From Mytilus trossulus (lineage: Eukaryota > Mollusca > Bivalvia > Mytilida > Mytilidae), in contig NC_086378.1 of assembly GCF_036588685.1 (NCBI RefSeq), positions 31,473,578 to 31,537,577 of the forward strand: a DNA stretch of 64,000 nt, given 5' to 3'. The notes under the pieces are model-generated. The model saw only the letters and a list, made by a program, of their open reading frames with translations. It was not told where the DNA came from and made no database searches. The first letter of the stretch is position 1. The number at the start of each line of letters is the position of its first letter. Of the stretch, positions 11,593 through 23,826 are shown piece by piece. The position numbers and the translations under genes were made by a program.

Positions 11593-14500
11593 ATTAATTA
11601 CTACACCAAAAAAAAACAAAAAAACAACCGCTTACAGTATCCACCAAGAAACGAAATATGTCATTGAAATGTAGTGTAGGTTTCATAGAATAATAATGAG
11701 GTCAAGGACACTTATAAATGAACTCTGGCAGAGAGACATGTACACCTTTCACTTATTCCGTACACCAAATAAAATTGACCTATTGGTTGTAATATCTGAG
11801 AACTGGACTTTACCAATTAACCTTGATAACTGTTCAATTAGATGAGGTATATCGTTGTCAATATAAGAAATTTTACACGACTGTCATTCAAGTGAGAGGT
11901 TTAGCTAGCTATAAAACCATGTTCAATCCACCATTTTCTAATTAAGAAAATGCCTGTACCAAGTCAGGAATAAGAAAGATTTTATCCATTCGTTAAATGT
12001 GTATCAGCTTTTGATTTTTCCTTTTGAATTTTCCTCGGAGTTTAGTGGGTTTTTTATTTTACTTTTTTCATAGATTTGCTGCATGAAATAGACTCCAAGA
12101 AACAACCTCCGACACTACAGTGTAGGTAGGTATAGTGGAGTGACAAAGTCGATGAATTTTCAACGTTAATGGACCACCCTACCTGCAGGCTAAATTATAC
12201 ATTTTTGGATAGAAATGATTAAAGTTTAATGTTTATCGAAATATGATGCATTTTTTTTTAATTTGGGGTTAAAGTGCAGTGGTCGATTTTTTCACCGAAG
12301 TACATTCATTTCACACGGGGCTATGAACAATCAAAAAAATGATATCACAATTGCTTTAATAAACAAAATTTAATCCTTTTTTTTTTTTAAATGGCGATTT
12401 TAAAGAAAATTCAGATCAGCAACAGTATTTACACACAAAATAAACATGTTTATGACCTTTAATTGGTATTTTTTTCTTCACATATACATTTTACGATGTA
12501 TTTCTGATTTAGACGTTTTTTCAAATTAAAAGAGAGTAAATTAAGTTCTGGTAGGGTATATACCATTTGTCAGTGGCAAATATTTCACCAAAAGTATGTG
12601 AATGAGATCGAAACAATTAATTCCAATGCGTCATTGTTCTGTGTACTCCATTAAAAATACATATTGTACGGATAGAAAAACAAACTTTCCCTTATTGCAG
12701 GACAGCTATGAATACATGAAACCCATAAAAAAAAAAAAAGTGGTAAGTCATAAAGGGCAGTTGCAAATGCAAGCAAAACATACACAAAAACAAAGAACCA
12801 AACAAAATACACAGGTTCAAATAATCGCATAGTCGAAGTGAAATTAATCACAAAGAAACCAACTGTAATCATTTTGTTAAAATATTGTCATGAATATATA
12901 CAGCTTTACATGATCCACTCAGACGCCATTTTCATCGTCATCTTCTTCACTAATTTGAATGTGAGTAAGATAGTTTTTACAACTCTCAGAACCTTCACAC
13001 GAACAAATAGTTGTACAACCTAGATTTTGCTGATTGCAGACACAATTTTTATCGCAAGCCTTTTTACCCTTGCATGTGCAAATAATGCTTGAAAGAAATC
13101 TACTGACATAGGTCCTTCAAACAAAATCGGTAGTAAGCCATTTTTACTCTCTTGCCAACCAGAGTTTTTGGGCTGTCTGGTTGCTGGTTTTGCAATGTGT
13201 GAATGCACCCAAACTTGCGTCTGTAACATTGCACGGAGGATGTGTTGTAAAAAGGACGCCTCACATGGGGTTATCTAACAAGATTCATATCTTTTGTTGT
13301 GGCAAATTTCACCTTTAACTTGTTCAGGTCTTCATGTAAATCACTGAATTTCCTCTTCGGATCGTATAACAAAGCAACAAATTTGCGTCCATCATGAATG
13401 GCAGATTCCTGATCTCCCGTTGAAAAACCTATCTGAAGGGATTGAAAATTGTCTGCACTTTTCTGCAAAAGTTTGTACATAGACTTCTTTCTGAGACCAA
13501 AAAAAGAAAAAGTCGTATCGCATCCTGTGAGGGCATCTGTGGCTGGCAGTAAATTACAAATTGAGGGTTCAAGTGAGCGACATATATCGTGAACAGGTAG
13601 AAAACACCTTCCATCTTTCAAATTTGATACTGACCCAGTTTGGAACCACATCTCCTCTGTATTTTCAAGTTTAGGAAAATAGTGGACACAGAGCACTAAC
13701 ACATCAGTGTCAGATGACTTTATAATTATACGACCTTTTCTATCATTCGAAAAAATATTGGCATCTGCATACACCGAATGAAGAATCATTCGTGTATCTG
13801 CCTCTTCTTGTGTGCTGTATAAGTCAGTACAATTTCACAGGCCATTACAAGAAAATCTCTTGACAACTTCTGGGTTTTCAAAAACACCCGCGAGAAACAA
13901 TTCGGTACCTCCCTCTAAAGGAGACTGTCCACAATACCGTTCGCAATACTCACCAAAATCTGATAAGTGACTGTTTATTTTCTGGATTGCAAAGGATCTT
14001 TTTCCAGTCCGGAATTGCTCTTCCTCTAATAACCTGATAAACCTTTTGAACTCCAAATGACAAGGTTCGACGCAATCTTTCCGCTGCTTTGATTGAATTT
14101 TTTACATCGTAGCGATCAGCATTTAAAAGTCAGAAGCATTGTTACATAGTTTCGTAGCAGATCACCAAATGTTTTGCATTTCTTGACATCCATACATTGA
14201 ATAATTCCCATACCATCACGTATCAAAACTGTATTTGCTGTGTCATAATTTGGAAGGTTGAAGGAAGAGCAGAATCCTCTTCAAGTAGGTGAATTATATC
14301 TGATTTGCAACACTTACGCATGGTACCATCATCGTGGAAAAGGTATTGAACCAATAGGATATGCCAATATCTTGTCTACTGTAACATCTTCTCAAACATT
14401 AGCCAGAGCTAAAGTGCGACGAAATATCATCTCTGGGTTTATATGGGCTTTCACAAAGTCACCTGTTTTATATTTGAGTTTTGAAGTCTTAGTCATATTC

Positions 14501-15003
14501 TCAAATGTCTTTAGTGGAGACCTCGAAATAGGACTGTAGAAAACAGGGTTTTGCCACGTTCAAGAGATTTTAGAAGAGAATCTTGAACGTCTTTTGAGGC
14601 TTGTATCCCTGTAGAAATATTGATCAAGTATTTTGAATGATCGGTGATGTTAAATGGATCAGTCATGTTTGAATGCACATAACTAACCAAATCAGACACA
14701 TTTTGTTCGTCGCGATTCATTGCTGTTGGTTTGTTTTCTTCGTGCTCACCTTCTGTGTCGGTCGATAATCCAGATCTTGCTCTCATTTCAGCACTGAAAT
14801 GCGCAAGAATATGCCTTGTAAGCATCCACCGAAGTAATGCTGTTTTTTTTCCTTGTCAATCCTACAATGCCGCCACAACCTTTGGAATCTTTAATGATAG
14901 TTTTTTTCTGTGGCCATGTCACTCCAGATACCATTAAAGGTTCCAGGCTTTTGTCTGACTGCAAACTCACCTGACAAAAAGAAGGACTTAACCGTTTCTG
15001 GTA

Positions 15004-15585
15004 AAGGAGTAGGTCCGGTAAGAGCCCTTTTTGCCCCCAAAATATAGCAGTTTTACAAAATTCTGAAAATGTAAACTTTTAGTTATTTATTGGATAGTAG
15101 AATGGTTCTGCTACATAAATATTGGCTGTTTTTGGCAATGCAATGCACATATATTGAGAACTAGCACCATTAAGTCATGCTAAATTACTGAAAACATCAA
15201 AATTCAAGCATTTTAGTTAAATTTTAGACGGTTTTCGTGTAAAACGAAAGTGGCCGCATTCGTGTTCATCCAAAATATTTAAATGGAAGTTGTATTTGAT
15301 GATAATGCATAACATATAAAAAGATTGAGGATGAACACGGATGCGGCCACTTTCATTTTTGACAAAAACTATCTGAAAAGTGACATTTTTTCGCATATTT
15401 GGTAGGTTTTTCATATTTAAGCTTGAATCGGATCATTTTTTATGACTTAATGAGTTAAAATCTTTCACAAAAAATAATTGAATCAAATGAAATAGACACT
15501 TAAGTGTTTAAAAAGTGGTCAAAATCTTTCGTCAGATGAAACTGAAATTTGAGGCCAAAATCGGTCCTTACCGGACCTACTCCTT
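15004..15585. mobile_element. 582-bp MITE inserted in the pseudogene, TA target duplication
   Basis: TIRs are 19 bp and perfect (AAGGAGTAGGTCCGGTAAG and its complement), with TA at 15002-15003 and 15586-15587. An inner inverted repeat (AGTGGCCGCATTCGTGTTCA near 15,250 against TGAACACGGATGCGGCCACT near 15,335) makes much of the element foldable. Removing it and one TA brings the frame ending VLDM into register with LPETVKSFF, which fits the family. The insertion is therefore directly supported. Confidence 0.9.
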
Positions 15586-16302
15586 TAACATATCCAAAAC
15601 GGAGGCTGGAGGCCACCTAGCATAGTTTGTCCGGTTAGTTATGAAGAAGTATGGCAACATTGCAGACACTGATTTCAAATGTAAAAGCCACAAATCATCC
15701 CGTTCAGCTCTTATATTCTGTAACAATATTGCAACTGCACGAAGAAGCATAGCCCAAAATGCAAAGGTTGGTGATATACTACAATAATGTGTTCTGAATT
15801 CTTCAAACAAAGGTAAAATATGTTCTTCAAAAACATTGAAGAACTCCTCCATATCTTCAGTGCTTTGTGGTGTGCTGGGGACAGCAAATGAGCTATGAAA
15901 GTCAAGGAACACCTTCCACACATGTGGTTGAATTGTTTTCATACGGTTTTCATCTCTACAACAATTAAAGAACGCCTTAAACAAAAGAACCACAAGAGCC
16001 TCATAGGCCAATGCTAATTCTCGAACATTGTTTCATGGTGGTATATACTGTTGCCATGTCGCTAGGTTTGGCGTCAATGACCGGAGCATAGGCTACAAAC
16101 GTAAATTCATATTTTGATTCAGATAATCTTTTGTAGGAACCGGTCCAAATTGTCCCATTTCGTTCATTACTTTCTACAGAAATAGGAATAGGATCAATGC
16201 TGCGTGTCGACAGTATTCGAAGGAATACCCAAGACATGTCAGCAACATCTATTTTTGAAACAATAAAGCTCGACACAATCTTGTCATAAGCATCTGCATA
16301 TC

Positions 16303-16325
16303 GTGGGGGGGGGGGGGGGGGGGGA
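16303..16325. repeat. Poly-G run in the pseudogene
   Basis: More than 20 consecutive G bases (C on the gene strand) fall where two frames overlap and encode a proline run. It is either a decay-driven expansion or an assembly-length uncertainty. Confidence 0.8.
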
Positions 16326-17772
16326 CATAACGTTCTTTTGGCTTGTCGTAAGGTAAGCATGCCACAAGTTTGGTATTAGAATCATCCAACGTCAGATATC
16401 TTTCTGGTTCACGTTTAACCTTAATGGAACTAATACTTGCGTTGGATGTGTCATTTTGATACTGAAAGACAGCTCTAACCATTGAGTGAAAGGTATTCTT
16501 ACCATCTATAGTTTCAACATAAATATCAATATTATCAGCCCCCTCCGGAAAAATATGACAACCTTCTTCAAAAGAAGCAATCCCATTAGGTAAATATGAT
16601 GTGTCTTGGATTCTGCCTATTTCAAAATTTGCTAGACTAGTCAGATATCTTCGTACTTCTGTGTAGAATATGACAACGATATTTCAGATGGTGTTTGGTA
16701 AGTCTCATTTGATATATCTTAGGACTGCAATTGTCTACGGATTATTGAAGCGGCTGCATGTAAAGTCTGGTCTTCATTTAAAGGTCCTATTTCAACTTCA
16801 GCTTCCATTTCCGAAAGTTTTAACTCACATTTTAAATGGCTAGCTGCAGGAATGGCTTCGGCAATTGATATAGAACAGATGAATACTATATAGGATCTTC
16901 CCTGCCCTTTCTGTGTCTGAATGACGATCGAATTTCCATAATGCTTTTCTAGCCTTCGTTGAAGTTTGGCTGAAGTATATCTCGCTTTTAATAGGGAGGT
17001 AAGATGAAACAGTAGTTTTCTAAAAGAAAAGACATTAAGTATGCCTTTTTGTGAATAAGCAAGTCTTTATTGATGTGACCAACGAAGGATTAAAAAGCCT
17101 TGTCATGTACAGAATTGTCCACCTCATCATTAAATTTTTCTTTCTTTGGAATGCTAAGTAAATAATTAGCAATGCAATAATTAGCAATCAAAAGTAAGAA
17201 TACTGCGTATCGGTAAGGAATTAAAAATCCGGAAATTTCATAGCAATGTTTATAAATTGCTTAAAATATAGATATACTCATCCGAATGAGCTGAAGTTGG
17301 TCTCATAGGTTTAGGAAATGAAGTTTTATTACTTTTCACATAAAAAAAACTTTGTAATATATCGATAAATTATGAATTACAAGTTTTGTAACCTCTCCGT
17401 TAAAATAAAAAAAAGAGTATGCATTTTTCAAAGGGGATAAAAAAGTTAAAAATAAGGTTCAATAGAACAAGTTTTCATTTTATAATATACATGTGTAGTT
17501 ACTCTCTTAATAAAATCCAAAATTAAGAGTTTGTGGATTATAAAAATGAAATCATGTTAAAAAATGTTTTTGGAATGCATTTCAAGTTCAAATAAAAAAA
17601 TTTAATTTCTTTTCACTCTCAACAAAAATTGCACCGTACGAAATGTCTACGACCGGGCAAAACAGTTAGATTAATGTATTGGCTTTGCAAAAATTTAATT
17701 TTCAGCCTGCAGGTATGCCGGTCCATTAAACTCGTAAAATAAGCACCTTTTTCGTGATTTGTCACTCCACTA

Positions 17773-18569
17773 GTATGATTTCGTATACGTAAGTTGATAA
17801 TTTGATCTTTCAACAACTGAATTTTGTTCTTAATGCAATGTTGCATATTATTGTGTATATTCTTTCCTCACTGTTTTTACTTTTGTTATCCATTATACTT
17901 TCCCTTTTCAGTACTTATCAAACGTTCTCCTTTATATCCTTTTGTCATGTCAATGATAGATGTTAAATGGGATTCAAACACTTTAATACCAAGTAATGTT
18001 CCTTTGTTTATTCAAAGTTGAAATCAAATATACTATAGAAAATTAAGAATATTTATTATCGAAGGCAATATAAAACTCTAGATGCTTGTTTGTGTGTGTG
18101 TCATTTTAAATGCTGTGCCCATGAAATGTACCTTCTTTTATGATCACTAGAACACACCCGCGAAATCGCGGGCATATAGAGGTTGTGAACAGTTGTAGGA
18201 TGATTTTTTTTTAAAAGATATTATGTATGGAGAATTTCATAAAAAGTATCAAAAGCCCTCTCCCTTTTTCCAAAGTCCGATACTTGTTTCCTTTCTATTA
18301 AACTCAATTATTTTCGTGTTTCTGGCTTAAGGCTACAATTATTATTCTCCTTTCCTACAATGCATCTTTTGTTAAAAGTCAAATTAAATTAAGAATTTGC
18401 ACCGCTTCTAACATGAAATAAATGTAACTGTTTAATGTATACAGACCATTATAAGATACTAGTATGCTTCTAGGACAACTCATCAGTGCCTTTTCTTTTG
18501 AGAGCCTTATTAACATGCCAATGGTAGGATATGAATCTTGTATAAATGACTAAGACCGACTAAGGCTAA
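17773..18569. other. Gene-free stretch
   Basis: No credible exon. A short hairpin, CCCGCGAAATCGCGGGC, near 18,157 belongs to a repeat beginning AGAACACACCCGCGAAATCG. The rest is AT-rich. Confidence 0.5.
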
Positions 18570-18765
18570 TTTGAAGGGTGGTCGGAGGGGTCCTGATCCT
18601 GAAATCCCGGGCTTAAAATCATGAAATCCTGAGAGACAGAATTTAAAGAAATTCATATCCCGAAATCCCGAAATCGAAAAATATATTCCCGGATCCCAAA
18701 AGGATCAATCCCCAAATCCCGAGCTTAAAATCACCCGATCCCGACGTCCTGCCTCCCTCTAATCT
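18570..18765. repeat. Dispersed repeat E, copy 1
   Basis: GTCCTGATCCTGAAATCCC followed by repeated CCCGAAATCCC and CCCGGATCC motifs. It matches 46,282-46,480 in the same order and orientation. Confidence 0.75.
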
Positions 18766-18779
18766 CTACCCTACTTTCA

Positions 18780-18964
18780 TTTTTGCCAAATCACTACTTT
18801 CATCTATGAATTTGTATGCCCCGTTTATGGGCATTATATTTATTAGTCAGTGCATCCGTGCGTTCGTTCGTTCGTTCGTTCGCCCGTCCGTCTGTCCCGC
18901 TTTAGATCAAAGTTTTTGGTCGAGGTAGTATTTGATGAAGTTGATGTCAAATCAACTCGAAACT
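18780..18964 (+). repeat. Dispersed repeat with GTTC microsatellite
   Basis: TGTATGCCCCGTTTATGGGC leads into a CGTT/GTTC tetranucleotide run (about 18,870-18,890) and AAAGTTTTTGGTCGAGGTAG. The TIR element at 18,965 is inserted directly after it. Confidence 0.65.
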
Positions 18965-20529
18965 TCACGGCCGACACTCGGCTAACGAGAGATTGGTCGG
19001 TTAATCTATATTGAGTATGCGGCTATATCGGCGGTGGGTCTGTTAATCGGGTTGGCTAAAGTCTGTTAATCAGGTGTTATCGTGAAAATCAGTGCAAGGT
19101 CAGCATGTTTCATTGTTTAACTTTTTAATTATATTTATATCATAAAAACTATTCATGTCTGGCAAAATGATTTGGAGTACTGAATCCAGTGGTGTAATTA
19201 ATTTTTTCTAGCTTCAATAAACGATCTATAAAATGAAAAGGCGAGTTACTCATCAGTAAATTTATACACATTTTACACACACAAAATGTACACAAAAATG
19301 ACAAGTTGGTTGAGTTTACTTGCATGCAATCTTTTGAACATTGAAAAAAGACTGGCATTATGTTTGTTTATCATATTAACATCAATATGTGAAAAATCTA
19401 CACGAAAAACTGTAATTTGGTGACATAAATCAATTTTTGATAAAAATATGGTCTGTTAATGGGTCGGATGTATAAAACTCGGTCTGTTAATTGGTCTGTT
19501 AAGGGTTATGAATGACATTACAAGTATAATTTAATTGCTATATGGGGTGTTATCTGAGTAAAGAGATAGGCCCAAGATTAGTGACTAGAATAAATGGAAA
19601 CAACACATGAACAATGAAACATAAGTTTAGACAATGGAATCTAAAAATTGATAGAAATGATTTTAAAAAGTGTAAAATCAAAGTAATATTAATTTCATCA
19701 AAGAATGGTCGCATATATCATGTGGATTCTGTTTCATTGATATGAATGGCATCAATTTGTCATTTACATAGTTAACAAGTACATAAATCAGAGATAAACT
19801 TCCTAATGTTTTGATTTTTTTATCAAATGAACTGAAATATGTATATAATGCAAACAAATATAGACAAACCTTTCAACATCAATCTTTCTCTTCACCACCT
19901 TGAAGATCACTCGATAGAAAAACAAGCACGTTTGCGGACTGCGAGTCGTCTAAATGACTTACGATATCATAGGAAAACATCATTACTCGAAAAATAAAAT
20001 TTATATTATGCATTTATTGTGATTTACAGGAATATAAAATTGTCTTGTTGTTACACATTAAATCAGCACCCAACCCTTATATAAAAAAAAACTTACTAAT
20101 GTCTATTTCTTGTTCAGAACCACAGTTTAGAACTTGGTACAGACATTTCCTTAGGCGGCAGAACATGAGAATGATGACTCGGTACAAAGGAAAATACATA
20201 CCATAAATAAACTCCTCATAGATACCAGGATTGAAATTTGATATTTGCACCTTATATTTACGCCAGACACGCGTTTCGTCTACGAAAAACTCATCAGTGC
20301 CGCTCGAAAAAAATGTTTAAAAATCCAAAAACAAAGTTGAAAAGCATTGAGGAAATACAACTAATACCGGCGTCACACACCAGCGCATAGCTCCGGCGTG
20401 TTAAGAATCATATACGCTGCCAATAAATATGCTTTAAGCGTGTATTGGACGTACCAGAAGCGTACCTAAGGCTTAAGCGTGTATCCGGCGTTCAAGAAAC
20501 GTATGTTGGCGTATGTTGTATTTTTTTGA

Positions 20530-20765
20530 TGCTGCATAAACATTTCCTCAGGTTGTAGCGTTCATCAAGCGTATTTACATTCCTTCAGTGGCTAGAGGTA
20601 TTGGGGGAGGGTTGATATCTCATAAACATGTATATCCCCTCCGCAATTTTGCGCCTGTCCCAAGTCAGGAGACACTGGCCTTTGTTAGACCTATATGATT
20701 TTTAATTTTAGTTTCTTGTGTATAATTCGGAGTTTATTATGACGTCCATTATCACTGTACTAGTA
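20530..20765 (+). mobile_element. Older family A tail, left half (split by the nested retroelement)
   Basis: Reads CCTGTCCCAAGTCAGGAG to CCATTATCACTGTA on the plus strand. The other half continues at 23,827-23,975 (GGGGCCAGCTGAAGGATGCC to CATTCCCTATTTCC). In copy 1 the equivalent sequence at 7,780-8,125 is continuous, which shows where the newer element entered. Confidence 0.75.
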
Positions 20766-23700
20766 TAAAATTGAGAATGGAAATGGGGAATGTGTCAAAG
20801 AGACAACAACCCGACCAAAATAAAAAACAATAGCAGAAGGTCACCAACAGGTCTTCAATGTAGCGAGAAATTCCCGCACCCGGAGGCGTCCTTCAGCTGG
20901 CCCCTAAACAAATATATACTAGTTCAGTGATAATGAATGCCATACTAATTTCCAAATTGTACACAAGAAACTAATATAAAAATAATACAAGACTAACAAA
21001 GGCCAGAGGCTCCTGACTTGGGACAGGCGCAAAAATGCGGCGGGTTAAACATGTTTGTGAGATTTCAACCCTCCCCCTATACCTCTAACCAATGTAGAAA
21101 AATAAACGCATAACAATACGCACATTAAAATTCAGTTCAAGAGAAGTCCGAGTCTGATGTCAGAAGATGTAACCAAAGAAAATAAACAAAATGACAATAA
21201 TACATAAATAACAACAGACTACTAGCAGTTAACTGACATGCCAGCTCCAGACTTCAATTAAACTGACTGAAAGATTATGATTTCATCATATGAACCTCAG
21301 GCACAATCCTTCCCGTTAGGGGTTTAGTATCATACCATCATAACATATATGAGAAGAACATAACCCGTGTCATGACAACAACTGTTTTAAGAATAAATGT
21401 CTTTAGTTCCGACGCAAAGACCTGATCAGTTACTCAATATTAACGCCAAAATATGCAATCTTTAATGACTTGACAACAGTATCGTAATTATATCCCTTCT
21501 TAATCAGTCTGTTTAAAGGTTTTGTAAGTTTCGGAGGTGAATACTGACACCTTTGTGCTTTATAAAGAATATTTCCATAAAAATTGGATGTGAAATACCT
21601 GAACATATAAAAAGTCTGCATGTTGAGCTATATTTACGAGTGATGTCTTTATACCGATGATAAAATTTAGTAAAAGTTTTGACTAGTTTGTGATATCGAA
21701 AACCCTGGTGTAATATTTTTTCAGTAATACATAAATTTCTCTCGTTAAAATCTAAAACATTGTTACAAACACGAGCGAATCGTACAAGTTGAGATATATA
21801 AACACCGTAAGATGGTGACAAGGGAACGTCACCATCTAAAAACGGATAATTAACGATAGGAAATGAAAAATCATCCCTTTTATCATAAATTTTAGTATTC
21901 AGCTTTCCGTTAGTGATATAGATATCAAGACCGAGGAATGGGCAGTGGTCATTATTAGTATTAGCTTTATTTAAAGTAAGTTCAGCAGGATAAATTTCAT
22001 TAATATACATACTGAAGTCGTCATTATTGAGAGCCAAAATATCATCCAAATATCTAAAAGTATTATTAAATTTGTTTATCAAATGTTGTTTTGATGGGTC
22101 TTTGCTTATTTTTGTCATAAATTGTAACTCATAACAATACAAAAAGAGGTCCGCAATAAGTGGTGCACAGTTAGTCCCCATTGGAATTCCGATAATCTGA
22201 CGATATACGGAATCCCCAAAGCGAACAAAAATGTTATCTAGTAAAAATTCAAGGGCATATATAGTATCAAAGCATGTCCAATTAACATAGTTTTTTTGTT
22301 TATTGCTACTAAAAAATTACCTAAAAGAGTTTGAACATATATATTCAAATTCTGATTTTTTGAATGCCCATTTAATTAGGTGTGTGAATTTTTTCTTAAT
22401 GAGAATGTGAGGCAATGTGGTATACAGGGTAGAAAAATCTAAACTTTGAACAGATTCAAAATCACCAATATGAGCATGCAATTTATCAAGTACTTCCAAC
22501 GAGTTCTTGACACTCCAAAAGTAATTTATTCCACTATTTTCGAAGGCCTTATTTGAACAATTTATTATAAGGTTTTTAATTGTACCAAGTGTGCTGGTAA
22601 AAAGAATAGACAATTTAGTAGTTGAACAATGGCTTGAAGACGAAATAAATCTATATTTGTAAGGGGTTTTGTGTAGCCTTTGAAGCCAATACATAGTTGG
22701 GACTTCCATTGTATTTGGCTCTGCTTGTAAAGCGGTGGCTAAAAGTTTATGTTTGTTACAGATTTCGTTTTCTGAAAATGGAGTCAGTTGGAATGTTGGT
22801 GAATTGGTGATTTCCTTTTTCAGAACCTCAATGTAAAATTTACGTCAAACAATAATAATATTATTAGCAGCTTTATCGGCCGGGACAAAAACAAATTCCT
22901 TGGCTAGTTCTTTTAGTTTATGTTTGATACGAGAAATAGGTTTATTGTGGTTATTGTTAATAGTAAAATGTTCTTTAAAATGTTGAATACGTATATCAAC
23001 TATCTTCATTACTGAATTAAAAAAAGAGTCCAAAGATTTTTTGTCAGCTTTTTCCCGTTTTATCCATTTCATACAGTAAGTATGGGAGTGAGTCGTGGAT
23101 GATATTACGACACTCATTCCAATTAATAATTGACGGGGGAAGATATTTAGGTCCTTTACTGAGGAATGATTTTAACTCTCAGTCTTGAACGATGTTAAGA
23201 TCTCCTGTTATAACATGGGAAATGGGTCCATAAATATATGCGGAATTACTGCAATTACATGAAGTAGGTGTATTTTCACTGATATTAATATCTTTACACA
23301 ATTGACTATAATTAAACACAAATTTCCGGGTAGATTTCTTGTAAATATAACAAATAAGAGGTAGCTCAGTATTGTCAAAATAACCAGTAAATTGTTCTTA
23401 AACAGAATGGTCGTTAAATATACCGGCAATATTTACAAAATCAAAGCCTTTATTGACATACTTAATTTTAATAAAATGTTTTTTATGATCTTCAGGGCGA
23501 TCAATTTTGGGAAATAATTTAGAATAACAATATGCCATAATAATTTGAACAATTTCATACTTAGGACTGCTATATGAAATTGTGTTGCAATCCTCCAAAA
23601 TTTTATTTAACTTATTAATCGGTAACGAACAGAGTTTTGTTAACAGATAATGTCTGCCGTTGTTTTTTGAAATAGAAATTAGGTCCGAAATATTGGTATG

Positions 23701-23826
23701 ATTGGCCCGAAATTTTCTTTGATTGCGATTTGTTCTACGACCGTGAGAACGGTTTTTACGAACAGTTTTAGAAACTATATCCAAAATGTTAACGGAATTG
23801 GTTCTACCGGTAGATATGCATATATT
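20766..23826 (-). mobile_element. Nested reverse-transcriptase retroelement (family A), about 3.06 kb
   Basis: This block interrupts the older tail of copy 2. On the minus strand it contains a decayed reverse-transcriptase gene (21,430-23,790) followed by a 3' region at 20,766-21,100 marked by TCCCAAGTCAGGAGCCTCTG, GGGGCCAGCTGAAGGACGCC and TCTTTGACACATTCCCCATT. That 3' region is the dispersed 'tail A' seen alone at 7,780 and 36,405. The 5' end near 23,826 falls just before the first recognisable coding sequence, so the copy may be 5' truncated. No target duplication was fixed. Confidence 0.75.
21430..23790 (-). pseudogene. Reverse transcriptase of a non-LTR/Penelope-like element, disrupted
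   Basis: The N-terminal part (23,398-23,784) has NGRHYLLTKLCSLPINKLNK and KIKYVNKGFDFVN. The middle has FVFVPADKAANN, then YWLQRLHKTPYKYRF and SLDFSTLYTTLPH. The catalytic part (21,513-22,181) has IGIPMGTNCAPLIADLFLY, FRYLDDILALNN (the Y-x-DD box) and YDKRDDFSFPIVN. I see at least two in-frame stops (a TGA near 22,842 just after AANNIIIV and a TAA at 22,317-22,319 after NSFR), plus frameshifts near 23,060 and 23,400. Otherwise 22,840-21,513 is one frame, so decay looks recent. Penelope-like placement is tentative; no GIY-YIG domain was identified. Confidence 0.8.

Larger units (their letters stand above)
9622..12132. other. Gene-free stretch with repeat fragments
   Basis: No credible exon is seen. 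Apart from the palindrome at 10,042-10,185 and the tail copy at 11,310-11,592, there is a scrap of tail A at 11,255-11,290 and a fragment of the TCCTGTACCAAGTCAGGAA repeat at 11,880-12,070. Confidence 0.5.
12919..17025 (-). pseudogene. Decayed gene of the repetitive 'LTGCDTT / C-terminal Cys-rich' family
   Basis: I recognise this as an uncharacterised, highly repeated gene family of cnidarians, amphioxus and molluscs. Segments from the 5' side: RYTSAKLQRRLEKHYG to near 16,735; 16,001-16,482 around a poly-G run; 15,577-16,011 with RAERDDLWLLHLKSVSAMLP and NYARWPP; 14,511-14,990 with KDSKGCGGIVGLTR and TRHILAHF; a stretch to 14,260 with YPIGSIPF; 13,835-14,056; 13,271-13,810 with QEEADTRMILH, SSDTDVLVL and DALTGCDTT; and a cysteine-rich end (CTCKGKKACDKNCVC) with its stop at 12,919-12,921. 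DTDVLVL and TGCDTT resemble a PIN/FEN-like nuclease core, but that is only a suggestion. Several frameshifts, in-frame stops (for example after MNLVR near 13,273) and a MITE at 15,004 show that it is dead. Function unknown. Confidence 0.8.
12133..17772 (-). mobile_element. 5.6-kb TIR-bounded element carrying a decayed multi-domain gene
   Basis: The two ends are imperfect inverted repeats of about 70-90 bp. Both have TAGTGGAGTGACAAA, then TTAATGGACC, then TACCTGCAGGCT, in the same order with similar spacing, before ATTTTTG. The triplet GTA flanks each end (12130-12132 and 17773-17775), compatible with a 3-bp target duplication. The gene remnant between them (12,919-17,025) reads on the minus strand and is centred in the interval. 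I infer that it was the cargo or transposition gene of this element. The superfamily is not assigned. The repeats are diverged, so the exact ends need confirmation. Confidence 0.6.

Noticed and set aside
14258..14539. Plus-strand 93-codon frame
   Set aside because: It lies opposite the minus-strand relic (14,260-14,540), which matches its family; the plus frame is a shadow.
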